This document shows positions 1 through 11,228 of a stretch of DNA of 64,000 nt, piece by piece. A program made the position numbers and the translations under genes. This DNA is from Nectonema munidae. Its lineage: Eukaryota; Nematomorpha; Nectonematoida; Nectonematidae. Where the stretch lies: the NCBI GenBank assembly GCA_030549495.1, contig JAUIRK010000786.1, forward strand, positions 297,247 to 361,246, in the 5' to 3' direction. The stretch's first letter is position 1; each line of letters begins with the position of its first letter. The notes under the pieces were generated by a model. That model was not told where the DNA came from and made no database searches. It was given only the letters and a program-made list of their open reading frames with translations.

Positions 1-640
1 AAGGCTTTGGCACAAAGTTTGGGCTAGTTAAAGCAAGAATTTTCGTCTACTTGGAACTTCAAAGTTCAACTTACTTATTACATAGGCATTTAGAAAAATT
101 ATGTCCAATAAATTTAAAAAAAAACAGCCAACGGCCATCTTGTTGAGGCTTGGTAGAGTATGCTTTTAACATTTCATCAGCAGTGTCTACACCTCCTTTG
201 GTGGAGTTGTAGAACAAAATCGCTTCAGGTTTTTTATGACTTTCTGAAATAGCATTGGTTTCATGCATTGATGAAAGTAAATATACTGTATTATTAAGTT
301 TTGTTTTATAACTAAGCATCATTATTCCTTCTGGACTAAATAAAAATCTCGATGCAAACACCGAAGTCTTTTTATCAAACTTCAAATAAGGATGAATTTC
401 TCTTTTGTTGGCTCTTACTGTACCAACGTTGTTTTTTATTCAGAAATTTTTTTGCTAAACTAAAGCTTGTAAAGAATTTGTCTGTAGTTACATTCAACCC
501 CGTGTTACAATATTTTTCAATTAGTTTTAAAACTACATGCTCACCCAAACTTGCTTCTCTATCTTCTTAATCTGTATACGGGTAGGAATCCAAAACGTAG
601 TATGTATCACTGTTACATAGCATCCAGAACTTTATTCATT
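1..640 (-). pseudogene. piggyBac transposase relic, central to C-terminal part
   Basis: Read on the minus strand from about 633 down, the DNA encodes pieces of a piggyBac (DDE) transposase. One piece has the family block 'NVTTDKFFTS', carrying the second catalytic Asp. A later piece has 'KPEAILFYNSTKGGVDTAD', carrying the last catalytic Asp pair, then 'YSTKPQQDGRWLFFFKFI'. The reading frame changes near 350-390 and a stop lies near 565, so the gene is dead. The N-terminal third and the C-terminal cysteine-rich domain are not visible; the C-terminus may lie beyond the window start. Family call is firm; age and boundaries are not. Confidence 0.85.
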
Positions 641-1186
641 TAAAAATTAAAACTTTAAAAAAATTTAAATAAGAATTTATTATAAAATCTAAGAAATTTT
701 TTTAATAAATATGTGTTTTCAAAAAAAAATTAACAAGATTTAATCATTTTTTATATAAAAAAAAATTTTCTAGCATTAAAATTATAATTCTAACTTAGGT
801 CAATTGACCCATTGTCGACGTTTTAAGTAGTAAAAAATTTTGGACTTTCTAAATTAAAGAAATAATGTTGAGCTAAAAAAATTTAATGTGATGTCTTTTA
901 ATAACTTAATTACACATATCATTCTTGACGTAATCCCGCACAATATGAGAAATTTAAAGATAGCGCATAATTATTTGCTATATCAAAAATTCCAAAAATA
1001 GGACTTACAAAAATATATTGAAAATTTTAATGGTATTTAGCTTAAATGAAAAAAAGCTTCCAATACAAAAATCTATTTTTTATATCAAATTTAAGGAAGA
1101 ATTAAAAATCTTATCAAGAACTGTTTTAAAATGTCAAGGGATTGATAAAAACAAAAAAAAGACTTTGAAAATGTATGGAAAGCTTA

Positions 1187-1252
1187 TATATTGAAATTCT
1201 TACACCACCTATCGCACAAGTTTACTATGGGTAACACACATAGGCTGGTCTG
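1187..1252 (+). repeat. 66-bp dispersed repeat, copy 1
   Basis: This block matches 11963-12028 in the same orientation at about 62 of 66 positions by eye, while the flanks differ. It contains a short palindrome-like core, CTATGGGTAAC then CATAG. It has no coding potential. It may be one end or the conserved core of a small mobile element that I cannot classify. Confidence 0.7.
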
Positions 1253-1565
1253 GACTACATTAGCACATACAAATCATATAGCGTTATTACGAACTCACTT
1301 ATTGCACTCACAAATGAATAAAAACTCAGATGAAAACAAAGATTTGATTTAAGTAAACACCACTCTAATCCCTCATTTACCTTCTGTACTACACGCACTT
1401 ACTACAAATCCAGTTAATTTAGAACCAGAAGTGAAGATAAAATATCTTACAACGAAAAGATAAACGTATACTACATGAATATCATTTACTGCCCAATCAA
1501 ACAGGCTAGGTACTGATACGAGTGAACGAGTTAAATAGTTCACATATTCTAGATGTCACTTAGAT

Positions 1566-1680
1566 CAGCGTTTTTCAAACTGTGGGTCCCAACCCTTCAG
1601 TGGGTCGCGTGAAAAATAAAATGGGTCGTGACAAAAAAGATGCTGAATAAATGAACGTAGTGAACAGAGTTTGTCTTATT
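1566..1680 (+). mobile_element. 115-bp insert with hAT-like terminus and 14-bp target duplication
   Basis: The insert begins CAGCGTTTTTCAAACTGTGG, similar to terminal repeats of hAT elements (CAG then TTTTCAAACTGTGGGTC). It is bracketed by perfect copies of GATGTCACTTAGAT at 1552-1565 and 1681-1694. A 14-bp duplication is longer than the 8 bp made by hAT transposases and is more like LINE-driven retroposition, so the class is open. Confidence 0.6.
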
Positions 1681-1807
1681 GATGTCACTTAGATATTTGG
1701 CCTAGCCAAAAGTAATTGTCAGGGAACATTTTTTTCGCTATCTTATGATAAAAGAGGATTTTCTTTGATTAATTTAATTAATATTTAAATGTTTCAATAT
1801 TCATTAG

Positions 1808-4800
1808 GCTTTATCACGTTTAAATTGGAAATCTCCTACTTCAATACAGATAAAAGCACTACCACTTGCTCTTCAAAGTAAAGACATCTTAGTCAATGCA
1901 GATACTGGCTCTGGAAAAACTGGAGTATATACCATCACTATTGCTCAGAAGCTTATTGAATTAGAAGTAACACTTTTTCAAACACGACTTTTCTTTTCTG
2001 TATTCATCAAATATTGTAATTAAGTAAAATAATTGTATAATAGCAAGATTTTTGCCTCTCGAACAAAAAATATATACATTTTTCCTGTCTCAATTATGCG
2101 AATTTCTGGAAGTATAAAGGGCGTTCTATCTTAACTCATTTAAGGCCAAGCAAAGCAGACGATATCTAAAAAAACGCAGACGATTTATATTCAAAGTCAT
2201 TGAAAAAAACAGACGAAGATGAAATTACTTATGTTCCAAAATAGGAACATTGGTCGTAAATGGGTTAATTCAACCAATCATTTTACGGCGTTATATTTTT
2301 TAAAATTTGCATACTAATAGTATTTGTTGAGACATGTTTAACGGTGTATATCTCAACTTGGTATGTTGAGTAGTTCTTGAAATATAAACCTTTAAAATGG
2401 GGTCAAAATGAATTTTTAGCAATGTCTTTTTTGCCTTTGGGGAAAGCTTTTTTTTTTATTTTTACCCGTTGACCCTATTTTCTACGCTCATATTTCAAGA
2501 ACTGCTGAACATACGGAGTTGAGATATTCACCATTAAACTTGTCTCTAAGGGTACGATCAGTACACTAATTAAAAAAAAAATTTCTAAAATTTGGTTGAA
2601 TTGACATGAATGTCTCTTACTCTTGGATTTTCAAGATAAAAATATCTTTTGAAAAATGATATATATGACTGTTTCAAAGTAAAAAAAATTAACTTACTCT
2701 TTAATACTAGAATATCAAGAAATGTTTTTGCCTTCGATGTCCATAGTTTCAAAATAATTTTTTTTTAATGTTTATTAGTGTGAGGCGGGAAGGGATTAAG
2801 GACGTGTCTGAATTTTGAAAATGAATTTCCAGAACCCATGCTAAGCAAAAAATTCAGAGGGGAGGTAAACTTCAAGGGACGTACATTTTTTCGCAGCAAT
2901 ACAAAAATAACATGATACATATACAGTGCACCCCCGATTAACCGGCATCTTAGGGACATGTCATTAACTGGCGGTATATCGGGGGAGTCATAATATAGCC
3001 GCCTTAATCATGTTAGATGGTAAATAAATAACAATGTTCTGAGAATTTTATTCAAACCATCATTTATTACTTGGAGGAATAATCCATCAATGTTTTTGTT
3101 TACACTTGGAACTTGCAACCTGTTTGAAACGTTTTTTCCGGCTGTTCGAAAATCATCAAATCATTTTCAGTCATGCAATCTTCCGATTCAATAAAATCCC
3201 AAAAAACACCAAGGGCGGCTAGACTTTTTTCACTACAGGTTTTGGTTTTAGTGCAGGCTCTTCCTCGTCGTCACTTTCCTCCAATGGTGCTGGTTTGACA
3301 CAGTCAATAATCTCTTGGTCTGTTATCTCGGCGAATGTCTTCTGTGAATTGTCTATGGAGACGAGTTCATCAGACGGGGACTCAGGGGATACGGTTGAAC
3401 TCACTGATTTCGTAAGAATCAGCAATTTGCGATTGTGGTAGATGTGAACGAGTCCCAGGCTTTTTTCACGTAGCGAATAGCGTCGGCAACAGTGATGTTG
3501 TGAGTCCCGTCTGAATCCAACTGCTCGATGATTCGGTTGAGCTGGTGCCGGCCAAAATATGATTTGAAGTTTTGTATAAAACCGTCATCTAATGGTTGAA
3601 CGTAATGAATACAGGGGTGTCAACTAAACATACGCGCAAGGCATGACGCCACTGGCACTGCTAGGCAAGGAAGTGCAATCATTTAGGCGGTACATTTTGT
3701 CAGCGAGTCATGGCCTAAGACCAGGGTAATTTTATGGAAAATAACATGTCCGTTGCGCCAATGGCTATGGCGGACAGTGGGGGCGTTATATCGGGGGAAT
3801 TATAATGGTGGGAAATTGGGTCTACATAATTTTATGGCAGTAATGCGAGGGAGCACTATATATCGAATATTTAAAAAAAATTTTTTTTTTATATTTAATT
3901 ACATAAAAAGATTTTCAAAAGCAAACTTTTAACATAGCCGAGCAAAATTTGTCCAAAATTAAAAATCTTTTCTCGCTTGATGCGTTATCGAACCCAACAC
4001 CTTGAGTTATCGAATCCAACCCACCCTACTCACGAAAATATTGATTAGAGAATACTCATCTTATTGACTTTTCATTGTTCTAATCGAATAAACTTTCGAA
4101 AATCACAGTTCTTGAAACACTCGAAAAAAGATGGAGTGAAGTGTGGTAAAGTTAGGTTGCTGACGATGAGAGCGCGTAAAACAAGTGAAGAATTAGGAAT
4201 GCTCAATTTACAGTGTACGATTAAATATAACTGATACGAATGAAGGTATCTTACTAATTAGGGGAAATCCGATGCCTATGTCTCACTTCAATGTTTCAAT
4301 GCACATATATCACATATGACACCATTTTGAAACATGCTTGTAGAAGTAAATATTATATCCTTGTCTTAAAATTATCATTATTGCCTAGAATACTTCTCTA
4401 CAAAAATCAACTGTAGCTTTAGTTTTGCTACCTTCGAAGGATTTGGTTGAACAATCTGCTTCCTGCTTAAAGGTAACATATCCAGCATTTGATTAAAACA
4501 TGTTAAATATTTTTTTATTAGGATATTTTATACTTTTCATCTTTTTCTCTTGTTGCCATATCTGGAGATAAAAATCTAAATGAACAAGGGTAATGCTATC
4601 ATTTGCATTTCTTTTTCTCATTATTTTCTTAAATATTTTAGCATTAAACTGAAACAGTCTCCTGACATTATTCTGTCAACTCCAAGTTTAATTCTGAAGT
4701 TGATTCAAAGTCAGAACTTAAATGTTTTAAGTAGTATTAAGATATTGGTTCTCGATGAGGCCGATATTTTTCTCACGTATGGATACAAATCAGACCTAAA

Positions 4801-7800
4801 AACTCTTCTTTCGTACACAAATCTTTAAATATTTCCTCAAAATATTCTTTAATTTTACTTTTTTTTTTTTTCAAAAATAGATATTTACCGACAAACTTCC
4901 AGTCCATCTTACTTTCCGCAACACTTGATAAAAATGTTAGATCTCTCAACAAAGTACTGCAACATGAATCGGTATAATTATTTAAATAATTTTAATCAGT
5001 TTTGTTTATTGTATTTTTAAGTTTATTTACATTCTTCTCTAAAAAGAATTTCACGTCGAATATTGAGGCTAGTTTCATTATATATAAAGTTTTAATTAGG
5101 GATAAATAACTTTACATTTTATTTAATTTATTATTTTCCTGAATTTAATTTATTTTTTGTCGTATATCACCTATATAAAATTACATATATCGTAGATGTC
5201 TTCAGATGTTCAAATATGAAAAGGATTATAAAAACTTTCAATTGTATATAAATTTAAAATAACTCTATTTTATACTTCAAATAGTAATTTTTACCCTCTT
5301 TTTCGACAAATATTTTTTTATCATTGATACAAAAGATAAGAAAGTCAGATATTTTAGAATTCTGTAAAGTAAAAGATTTATTTAGCCTTTGAGAGATTAG
5401 AAAAGTAGTATTAAATTAAAACAGTTAGCTCCTCAATTTTCAAGAATATCTTTTTTAAAATATCTAGCCAAAGTGAATAAAGCAATATTTTTTGAAAAAT
5501 ATAGTTTTAAGATAATTCTATATATTTGCGAAGTTGGACACGAGGAAACATCCACCTCACCCGTGTCAGTGGTGAACTTATCGGCAAAGCGGAGGAACAC
5601 CTAGGCTTAACCTTGGAACTCAGGATTAGAAGATGCCTCACGCAGCTCTTAGCCATAAGTGGAAGCCTACTTGTGAAGCCAACAAGAAAGGTGCCATCTC
5701 GTTTGACTGCTACTACACTTATTCTTCACTGCTGCTGAGAAGGTGTAAAAAATTTTAAACCCGTCAGCATTTTTAAAATAAAAGCGTTCACTTAGCTTCG
5801 GATGAAAAAGCTTTTTCAATGTCTAAAAAAAGTATACATTTAAATAGAAAACTTTGTATTAATTTTAGTTTTAATTTATCAAGACATTGATATTAAGGAA
5901 AATCATGTTAAACATTAGATATATCTACTTTCTATTTACGCCTAGTAAATACAAAAAGTGGTCATGCTAAATATCGAGTGTTTGATGTTTGAAAACTTTA
6001 CGATTTAACTTTACTTTTTTATTTTCATGGTCCTTTGCCATCTGTCAATAGACAAAAAAGAAGATAAAATTTCTCCAGTTAAAAACATCTAAATAATAGC
6101 TTTGCAAAATTTGTTTCAGTGTCAAAGTGAGCTAGAAGATATCATGTCAGTTTACAACCTATCTAATGATTATTATTATTAGTCGTTTGATATTTTCTAT
6201 AGAATATTTTTTCATTTGAATTTACTCTTACTAGCGAAATTAGACTAATAATCCTTTAGGCTTCTTTTTTTACTTTTCATTCACGATTTTAAACCTTTTA
6301 GATAACCATAAAGCTCAAAAACTCTAGCAAGTTGCATTCTCCAACTTCTCAACTAAAACAATACTATATAAAGTAAATTCTCCTCTAATGCTCTATATAT
6401 ATATATATATCTACTTATACTCTTCAGATGTTCACCATCTGATAAGTACATGTTATTGTACGCGCTGATAAAGCTAAAACTCATTCAAGGAAAGTCGATA
6501 ATATTCATTGAAACAGTCAATCTGTGCTATAAGTACGTATACGTTCTCCTTTGTCAAGCACTTCATCATTTCGTGTTTTCCTCTTTAGGTTAAAGTTATT
6601 TTTAGAACAGTTTGGAATTAGCGCGTGTATTTTGAATCACGAACTTCCTTTCAACTCTAGAATGCATATAATCAATCAATTTAATAAAGGCATGTATGAT
6701 TACATCATTGCAGCTGATCAAGTTAATGACAAGAGTAATCTTTCTTCAAATCTTTCAAAGTAACTCCTCGATCTAATCATTAAGTAATTGCATGCTAAGC
6801 TAAATGAACGTTAAAAAGAGAAACTCTCTCTTGTAGAAGCAGTGTTAGCCGAAATGGGATACCAAATTATTTATATATCTTATCATCTTAATAAAATTTA
6901 TTTTTATTATTTTTCTTTTAAATAAATTTATAATTCTAATTTAGTCCTTGTGCCCATCATGTCCATTTGAACATAAAAATTACAAATTTTCTTCGATTTA
7001 ACTCTAAAACTTCTAAATCATTAAGTAAACGCAGTGAAACCTCTCTATCAGGACCCCAAAATAGCAGCTGCCTTCCAGATAGGCTTAACTTAAGATAAAT
7101 TAAATTTAATATACAGTTTCCTATATTTATAGCGTGTGTATTACGAATCTCTCTAATGCGGCAAGCCTCCTTAAAATCGTCTACAAAATAATACCTTTTC
7201 CTTTAAATAGCGACTATTTTTCATCTAAAGTAAATTTCACTTCGTCCTCTCTAACTCGAGATACAACAAAACATTTTGTGCTATTCCCATATGTGATGAT
7301 CTATTTGAATGATCATTTTAAAACTATAAGTCTAATTTGAATGAAGTTGCTGATAGACAAAGATCAAAAATTTTTATACAATTGAAATTTTCACAAATCG
7401 AGCAACGAATGAGAAGCTTATTTTTGTGTTTTTGTATTATCAGGTATATTTACTACAAAAACTTTGCATCTTGATAACGGAAAATATCTGCAGCAATCAT
7501 CTTAAAAAAATTGCTTTCAAATTTACTATGATTTGCATCTACGAGAAATGTATAGATTTCATCGTTGAGGACCTACGACACTGACCTCTCTACTTCACTC
7601 CATTTTCTTCGCATTCCGTTTGAAAAAGCCGATTGTCGGCGAAAATTCAAAAACTTTGTCTAATATATTCTTCGCCCTTTCTTTGTTTACTATATATAAT
7701 AATAATAATAATAATCAAAACATGCATTCTTTTTTGATATTCATGGTTAGATGGATATAGTATAAATAATGAAATCTCAGGCCGTGTATTATTCTCTAAT

Positions 7801-8898
7801 CTCTACTTAAAAATAAGGATTCTAAATTGAGTACAATAAATTTCATTTACAATAAAGATTTTACTACTGAATTTTTTTGCTCCCAAGTTTCTTTTAATTA
7901 CCTTACATATTCTTTTGCCTTGTCTAATTTTGTTTATATATAACTAATATTTTTTGTAATGAATTGGCATGTTCTATACAAACGTCTACCTTATTTTTTT
8001 ATAAGATCAAACAAATATAGTGGATTTTTTTCAAAAATAAATTCATCTTCAGCTATAAATGTTTGCTATTTTTTAATTTTAAGAAATGAAAAAAATGATT
8101 TTAAGATTAGCAGAGGAATGGACTTTCATAACGTGTCAAATGTTTTTCATTTTACATTTCCTAAAAGTATTAAAGATTATATTCATCGGTCTGGAAGGTT
8201 TTTATTTCTTTTCTTTCAAACGCCCTGAAACCTATTAAGAATTCTCTCTTTAGGACTGCTCGCATCGATAACACGGGTTCAGTGATTTCTTTTGTGTCAC
8301 CTGATGAGGTAAAGTTATTTGAACAAGTGGAATCCTATTTACTGAGTCACTCTAATAAGAATGATGAAGAACCGATCTTAAAGCCTTTTTTAATCGACTT
8401 TGAAGAACTTGATGGATTTAGGTATATTTGTCTATGTTTTTACAAACCTAATATTTGACTGTCCATTGTTCATGTTTTGAGGTATCGTGCAACAGATTCT
8501 TTGGGTAGGATAACGAAAAAAGCGATAAGGGAAACCAGACTTAGAGAAATCAAAAATGAAATTTTAAATTCAAGAAAGCTCAGTAATTTTTTCAATCAAA
8601 ATCCACGTGAATTAGATCTACTCCGTCATGATACGTATTCTCATACATTAAAAATTCAACCGCAACTCAAAGATGTTCCCAGCTATCTAGTTCCAGCTTC
8701 GTTGAAAACACACTATGGCAATGGCTTAAATCATAAAAGTAAACGCACAAGACAAACAACAAGCAATTTTGATAAGAAAAAAACCAAAAAAGTATACGCC
8801 TTTCACTTTCAAATATCTTTTTGTGTTGAATAATTCTATTTTTTATCTAGAAAATCAAAAATTTTGATCCTCTCAAAACTTTTTCTTTCAAAAAATAA
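1808..8898 (+). CDS. DDX56: DDX56/Dbp9-type nucleolar DEAD-box RNA helicase (first exon not found)
   Basis: ATP-dependent RNA helicase of the DDX56/Dbp9 family, known for 60S ribosomal subunit assembly in the nucleolus. Exons with matching GT/AG and phase are 1808-1966, 4389-4472, 4522-4589, 4642-4812, 4881-4971, 6302-6372, 6428-6532, 6589-6759, 8084-8197, 8254-8421, 8482-8791 and 8851-8898. Together they give about 519 residues. Motifs in order are the Q-motif region (NWKSPTSIQ), I (ADTGSGKT), Ia ([10 protein letters not shown]), Ib (STPSLIL), II (DEAD), III (SAT), IV (SIIFIETV), V (SRGMDF) and VI (HRSGR, with TAR in the next exon). The C-terminus is basic and ends KTFSFKK. The long DDX56-specific tail ('[15 protein letters not shown]', '[11 protein letters not shown]') fixes the subfamily. 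About 25 N-terminal residues are missing, so an exon upstream of 1808 is expected. The stop overlaps an AATAAA signal at 8894. Introns range from about 50 nt to 2.4 kb, the long ones holding transposon debris. Confidence 0.93.
2135..2264. mobile_element. 130-bp piggyBac-like MITE in DDX56 intron
   Basis: TTAA at 2131-2134 and at 2265-2268 flanks a segment whose ends are inverted: CTCATTTAAGGCCAA on the left and, on the complement of the right end, CCCATTTACGACCAA. TTAA target duplication is the hallmark of piggyBac. There is no coding capacity, so it would need a transposase supplied elsewhere. These ends differ from the piggyBac element at 42941-45983. Confidence 0.65.
2269..2600. repeat. 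Large imperfect palindrome (fold-back element)
   Basis: The two halves are imperfect reverse complements with arms of about 130 bp and a short T-rich centre near 2440-2470. Matching blocks include TTCAACC/GGTTGAA at the outer ends and TATCTCAAC with GTTGAGATAT further in. The arms share roughly three quarters of positions by eye. It looks like a fold-back MITE. It abuts the TTAA of the neighbouring piggyBac-like MITE. Confidence 0.6.
2924..3856 (-). mobile_element. pogo/Tigger element, internally deleted
   Basis: The ends are inverted: CAGTGCACCCCCGA at 2924 after a TA, and a matching CAGTGCTCCCTCGC on the complement of the right end, again next to TA-rich target. The interior, read on the minus strand from about 3620 to 3220, has the end of a DDE_1 (Tigger) transposase: '[19 protein letters not shown]', '[16 protein letters not shown]', then after a frame change '[13 protein letters not shown]' and an acidic run. 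The N-terminal DNA-binding half is absent and the element is only about 930 bp, so it is an internally deleted, dead copy inserted in DDX56 intron 1. Confidence 0.75.
3967..4040 (-). repeat. tRNA-like SINE fragment, copy 1
   Basis: On the minus strand this has the tRNA-like B-box region GGGTTCGATAACGC after AACTCAAGGTG. It matches 48688-48771 over about 65 bp. The B box is degenerate here. Likely a piece of a tRNA-derived SINE rather than a tRNA gene, because no cloverleaf can be drawn. Confidence 0.45.
5526..5745. other. GC-richer island in DDX56 intron, unidentified
   Basis: About 220 bp stand out as far less AT-rich than the flanks and are open in one plus frame and one minus frame. I do not recognise either translation. 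It could be a fragment of a processed pseudogene or of an unknown repeat. No motif supports a function. Confidence 0.4.
6388..6411. repeat. (TA)n microsatellite
   Basis: A short run of TA dinucleotides lies in the intron just before the DDX56 exon at 6428. Similar runs occur near 16840 and 41142, and (AAT)n near 7699. They are simple repeats without visible function. Confidence 0.8.
7029..7085. repeat. Possible pogo/Tigger terminal fragment
   Basis: The string CAGTGAAACCTCTCTATCAG, followed by GACCCC, resembles Tigger-type terminal repeats. A matching opposite end is not convincing, so it is probably a broken MITE in a DDX56 intron. Confidence 0.3.
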
Positions 8899-9896
8899 AT
8901 TTTGCTCTTACAATTTAATTTTTAGATATGATGTTAACAAAATACTATTTTTTAAGATCATGTTTAATGTACAACAAGTATACGCGTGCACATTAAGATC
9001 CGAGTAGGACTCGACTATAACATCTTTGTAACAGAGAAGAGCAAATCGAATAGAACAGGAGCTGTCTTAACTTTTTAACTTCAAATATCTTTGACCAAAT
9101 TAAGAAATGATCTCGTAATATATGTTTTTTAAAATATCACCGATAATGATGAATTTTATAAGTAATCGATTAATTGTTTTAAGACTATATCTGGACGAGA
9201 CCAAAACATAAGACAAAATTGGACTAAAATAGATAGGTACAATATAGGACCTTACCGAGCCGCTCCAATTAGTTTTAACTGGATCTTGAACACCAACAAC
9301 AATATATTTTGTGATATTTATATTGAAGGAGTATGAGAATTTCAAGCTGTATACATTTATTCCTAATGAAAATAGTAGTAAACATTTTATAAAAATAAGT
9401 TTTACATATGCACAAATTTATTTATACATCTATATAAAGCAATAAATTATATTGCTTCGCCAGCTTAATAATGAATATTAAAATTAAAACAAAGATGAAT
9501 CCTACAAACATTTCCATGGTCCTGTTATTGAAGCTCGGAGACAGAGCTTGAATAATTTGATTGAAGCTTTCGAAATTTAACATTTACGGATGTAATTTAT
9601 TAATCATGCACTAGTAGCTTGAAGAAATTGTGAATGGTATCTTCATAATAACTACTTGAATCAAGCCTAAATCAATTTAACTAAAATATGTATAATAAAA
9701 GCATACTAATTTTTCCTTTTAAAAACATCGCGTGGTTCTTCCTTACGCACGTTTAAGCCAGGCTTCTTGTAGACGAGTAGTTTTTGATATTACAAACAAA
9801 TTCTAGTAATTTGTAAGTTCGTGGAAGATGCTAAGTTCTTAATTGGTCAAAGTCAAGATGCTATATTATTAAAACTAGATGATAGACCTTTTGAAT
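8899..9896. other. Intergenic stretch between DDX56 and GT92 genes
   Basis: DDX56 (plus) and the glycosyltransferase gene (minus) converge on this kilobase, so it should hold both 3' untranslated regions. I see only AT-rich sequence and no supported gene. A short minus-strand open stretch at 9100-9345 has no recognisable domain. Confidence 0.6.
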
Positions 9897-11228
9897 TCAA
9901 TTGTACATATTACAGAGATGCTTTTTAAAGGTGTAATTTGAGGATTGTAAAAATTTTAAGAGATTATTAACAAGTAATTTAGACAATGATTTGTTATACT
10001 TACTCAATTTTCCTTCGTCAGCAAAAGAGTAGCGACGTCTAAAATGAAGGTTTAAAAGGTTGTTAATATTGAAATGCTTTATAAAGGCGAGGGATGGAGG
10101 AACGTACTTCGTTGGCTTGGAAGCTTTAAAGGTATAATGAATGCCTAAAACCGTGACCAAAGATGGAACCACGATTTGTTTTGATCGTATGCCAAATGGA
10201 AAAAATCCCTTGAGTCTTTGCTTGTGTTCGGAAAAAAATAGATAGTCATGTACCTCTTGGGCATTTAAGTAAAAATAGGAATTGTTGGACTCAGTTTTAC
10301 ATGCATTATTAATCTGATAAAACTTTGAGGGCTTTAAAATGTAGTAAGTGCTCTTAAAATTATAGGAAGCAAATGTGTTATTGATAGATGTTAGCATTTT
10401 AAGGTACGAAATATCTCCTTTTGTTGCGAGCAGTTCATCAAAATCGTGAAATAGAGTATATCTGGTATTCATATTTTTGAAAAGGCAATCTTGAATAGCA
10501 GCCATTTGAGCCATGTAGTGTACATTTTGTATGATGGACTTTTTCAAGAGCCATTCATAAGTATATAAAAAGTTTTGTTCTTTGTAATAATCCAGGACCT
10601 CAGAAACACTAGAATCGATTGAATCGTGCACATAAATAAATGCTGCTTCCACACCCATCAGTTTCAAGTACTCAAAAAGTTGTGCAATTTGCAATGCTCT
10701 TTTGTAAGAGAATAAAGCAGGTGCACAAAACGTCAGGTTGTAGGAAGGCCGGGAAGAGAGAGGTTGAGTGGAAATGAAGTTAGAAGAAATGGCGTCATTG
10801 ATCAAAGTAAGAGAATCAGGGAGGTGACTGTTTTTAAATGAATGACATGTGAAAATAAATGTGCGAAGGGGAGTAAGATGACTTTCTGGCAGTTCAAAAG
10901 AACTTGCCCTAACTTTTATGTAGGTGGAATTAGCATGTAATAAACAATATAAGCGGCGACGTTCGTAATAATGTATTGTAATGTTCTTAACACCCAAAAC
11001 TTTGATGCATATACTTTCCTTGTTGCAATTTCGAGGATCTATGTATGAAGAGTAAAGATATATTCCTTCCACACCACTTTTCAACCAAGTGTTATTAACT
11101 ATGTTTGGAGTCAAATTTAAATTCAAAAAGACGGGCTTTTCATGCCAAAAAAAAGAATAGTATAATAAAAGAAGTAAGAAAGTTACGAAAAATAATATCA
11201 AACATTTTATTTTGATAAAAACTTTCAT
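9897..11228 (-). CDS. Glycosyltransferase family 92 protein (type II membrane)
   Basis: A 443-residue single-exon gene. Residues about 7-27 form one hydrophobic segment followed by a lumenal part, the usual topology of a Golgi type II glycosyltransferase. Residues about 165-300 carry the GT92 (DUF23) core: 'LTFCAPALFSYKRALQIAQL', 'YLKLMGVEAAFIYVHDS', 'VLDYYKE', 'AAIQDCLFKN' and the DxD-like 'FHDFDELL', expected to bind the metal-nucleotide sugar. A late 'LGIHYTF' block also fits. Characterised relatives include the nematode galactosyltransferase GALT-1, which adds galactose to N-glycan core fucose; the substrate here cannot be inferred. The Met at 11228 puts the membrane segment at the N-terminus, and no better upstream start is seen. 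Length is in the family range. Paralogues are common in invertebrates, so no gene symbol is given. Confidence 0.88.
   Translation of the reverse strand: MKVFIKIKCLILFFVTFLLLLLYYSFFWHEKPVFLNLNLTPNIVNNTWLKSGVEGIYLYSSYIDPRNCNKESICIKVLGVKNITIHYYERRRLYCLLHANSTYIKVRASSFELPESHLTPLRTFIFTCHSFKNSHLPDSLTLINDAISSNFISTQPLSSRPSYNLTFCAPALFSYKRALQIAQLFEYLKLMGVEAAFIYVHDSIDSSVSEVLDYYKEQNFLYTYEWLLKKSIIQNVHYMAQMAAIQDCLFKNMNTRYTLFHDFDELLATKGDISYLKMLTSINNTFASYNFKSTYYILKPSKFYQINNACKTESNNSYFYLNAQEVHDYLFFSEHKQRLKGFFPFGIRSKQIVVPSLVTVLGIHYTFKASKPTKYVPPSLAFIKHFNINNLLNLHFRRRYSFADEGKLSKYNKSLSKLLVNNLLKFLQSSNYTFKKHLCNMYN

Larger units (their letters stand above)
641..1807. other. Non-coding AT-rich stretch before DDX56
   Basis: No gene is recognisable here. 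It contains the first copy of a 66-bp dispersed repeat (1187-1252) and a 115-bp insert flanked by a 14-bp direct repeat (1552-1694). The missing first exon of DDX56 should lie here or further upstream, but I could not identify it. Confidence 0.6.

Noticed and set aside
9100-9345. 81-codon minus-strand open stretch between DDX56 and GT92
   Set aside because: Low-complexity hydrophobic and Ile-rich translation in AT-rich DNA; no domain, and it lies in the likely 3' untranslated zone.
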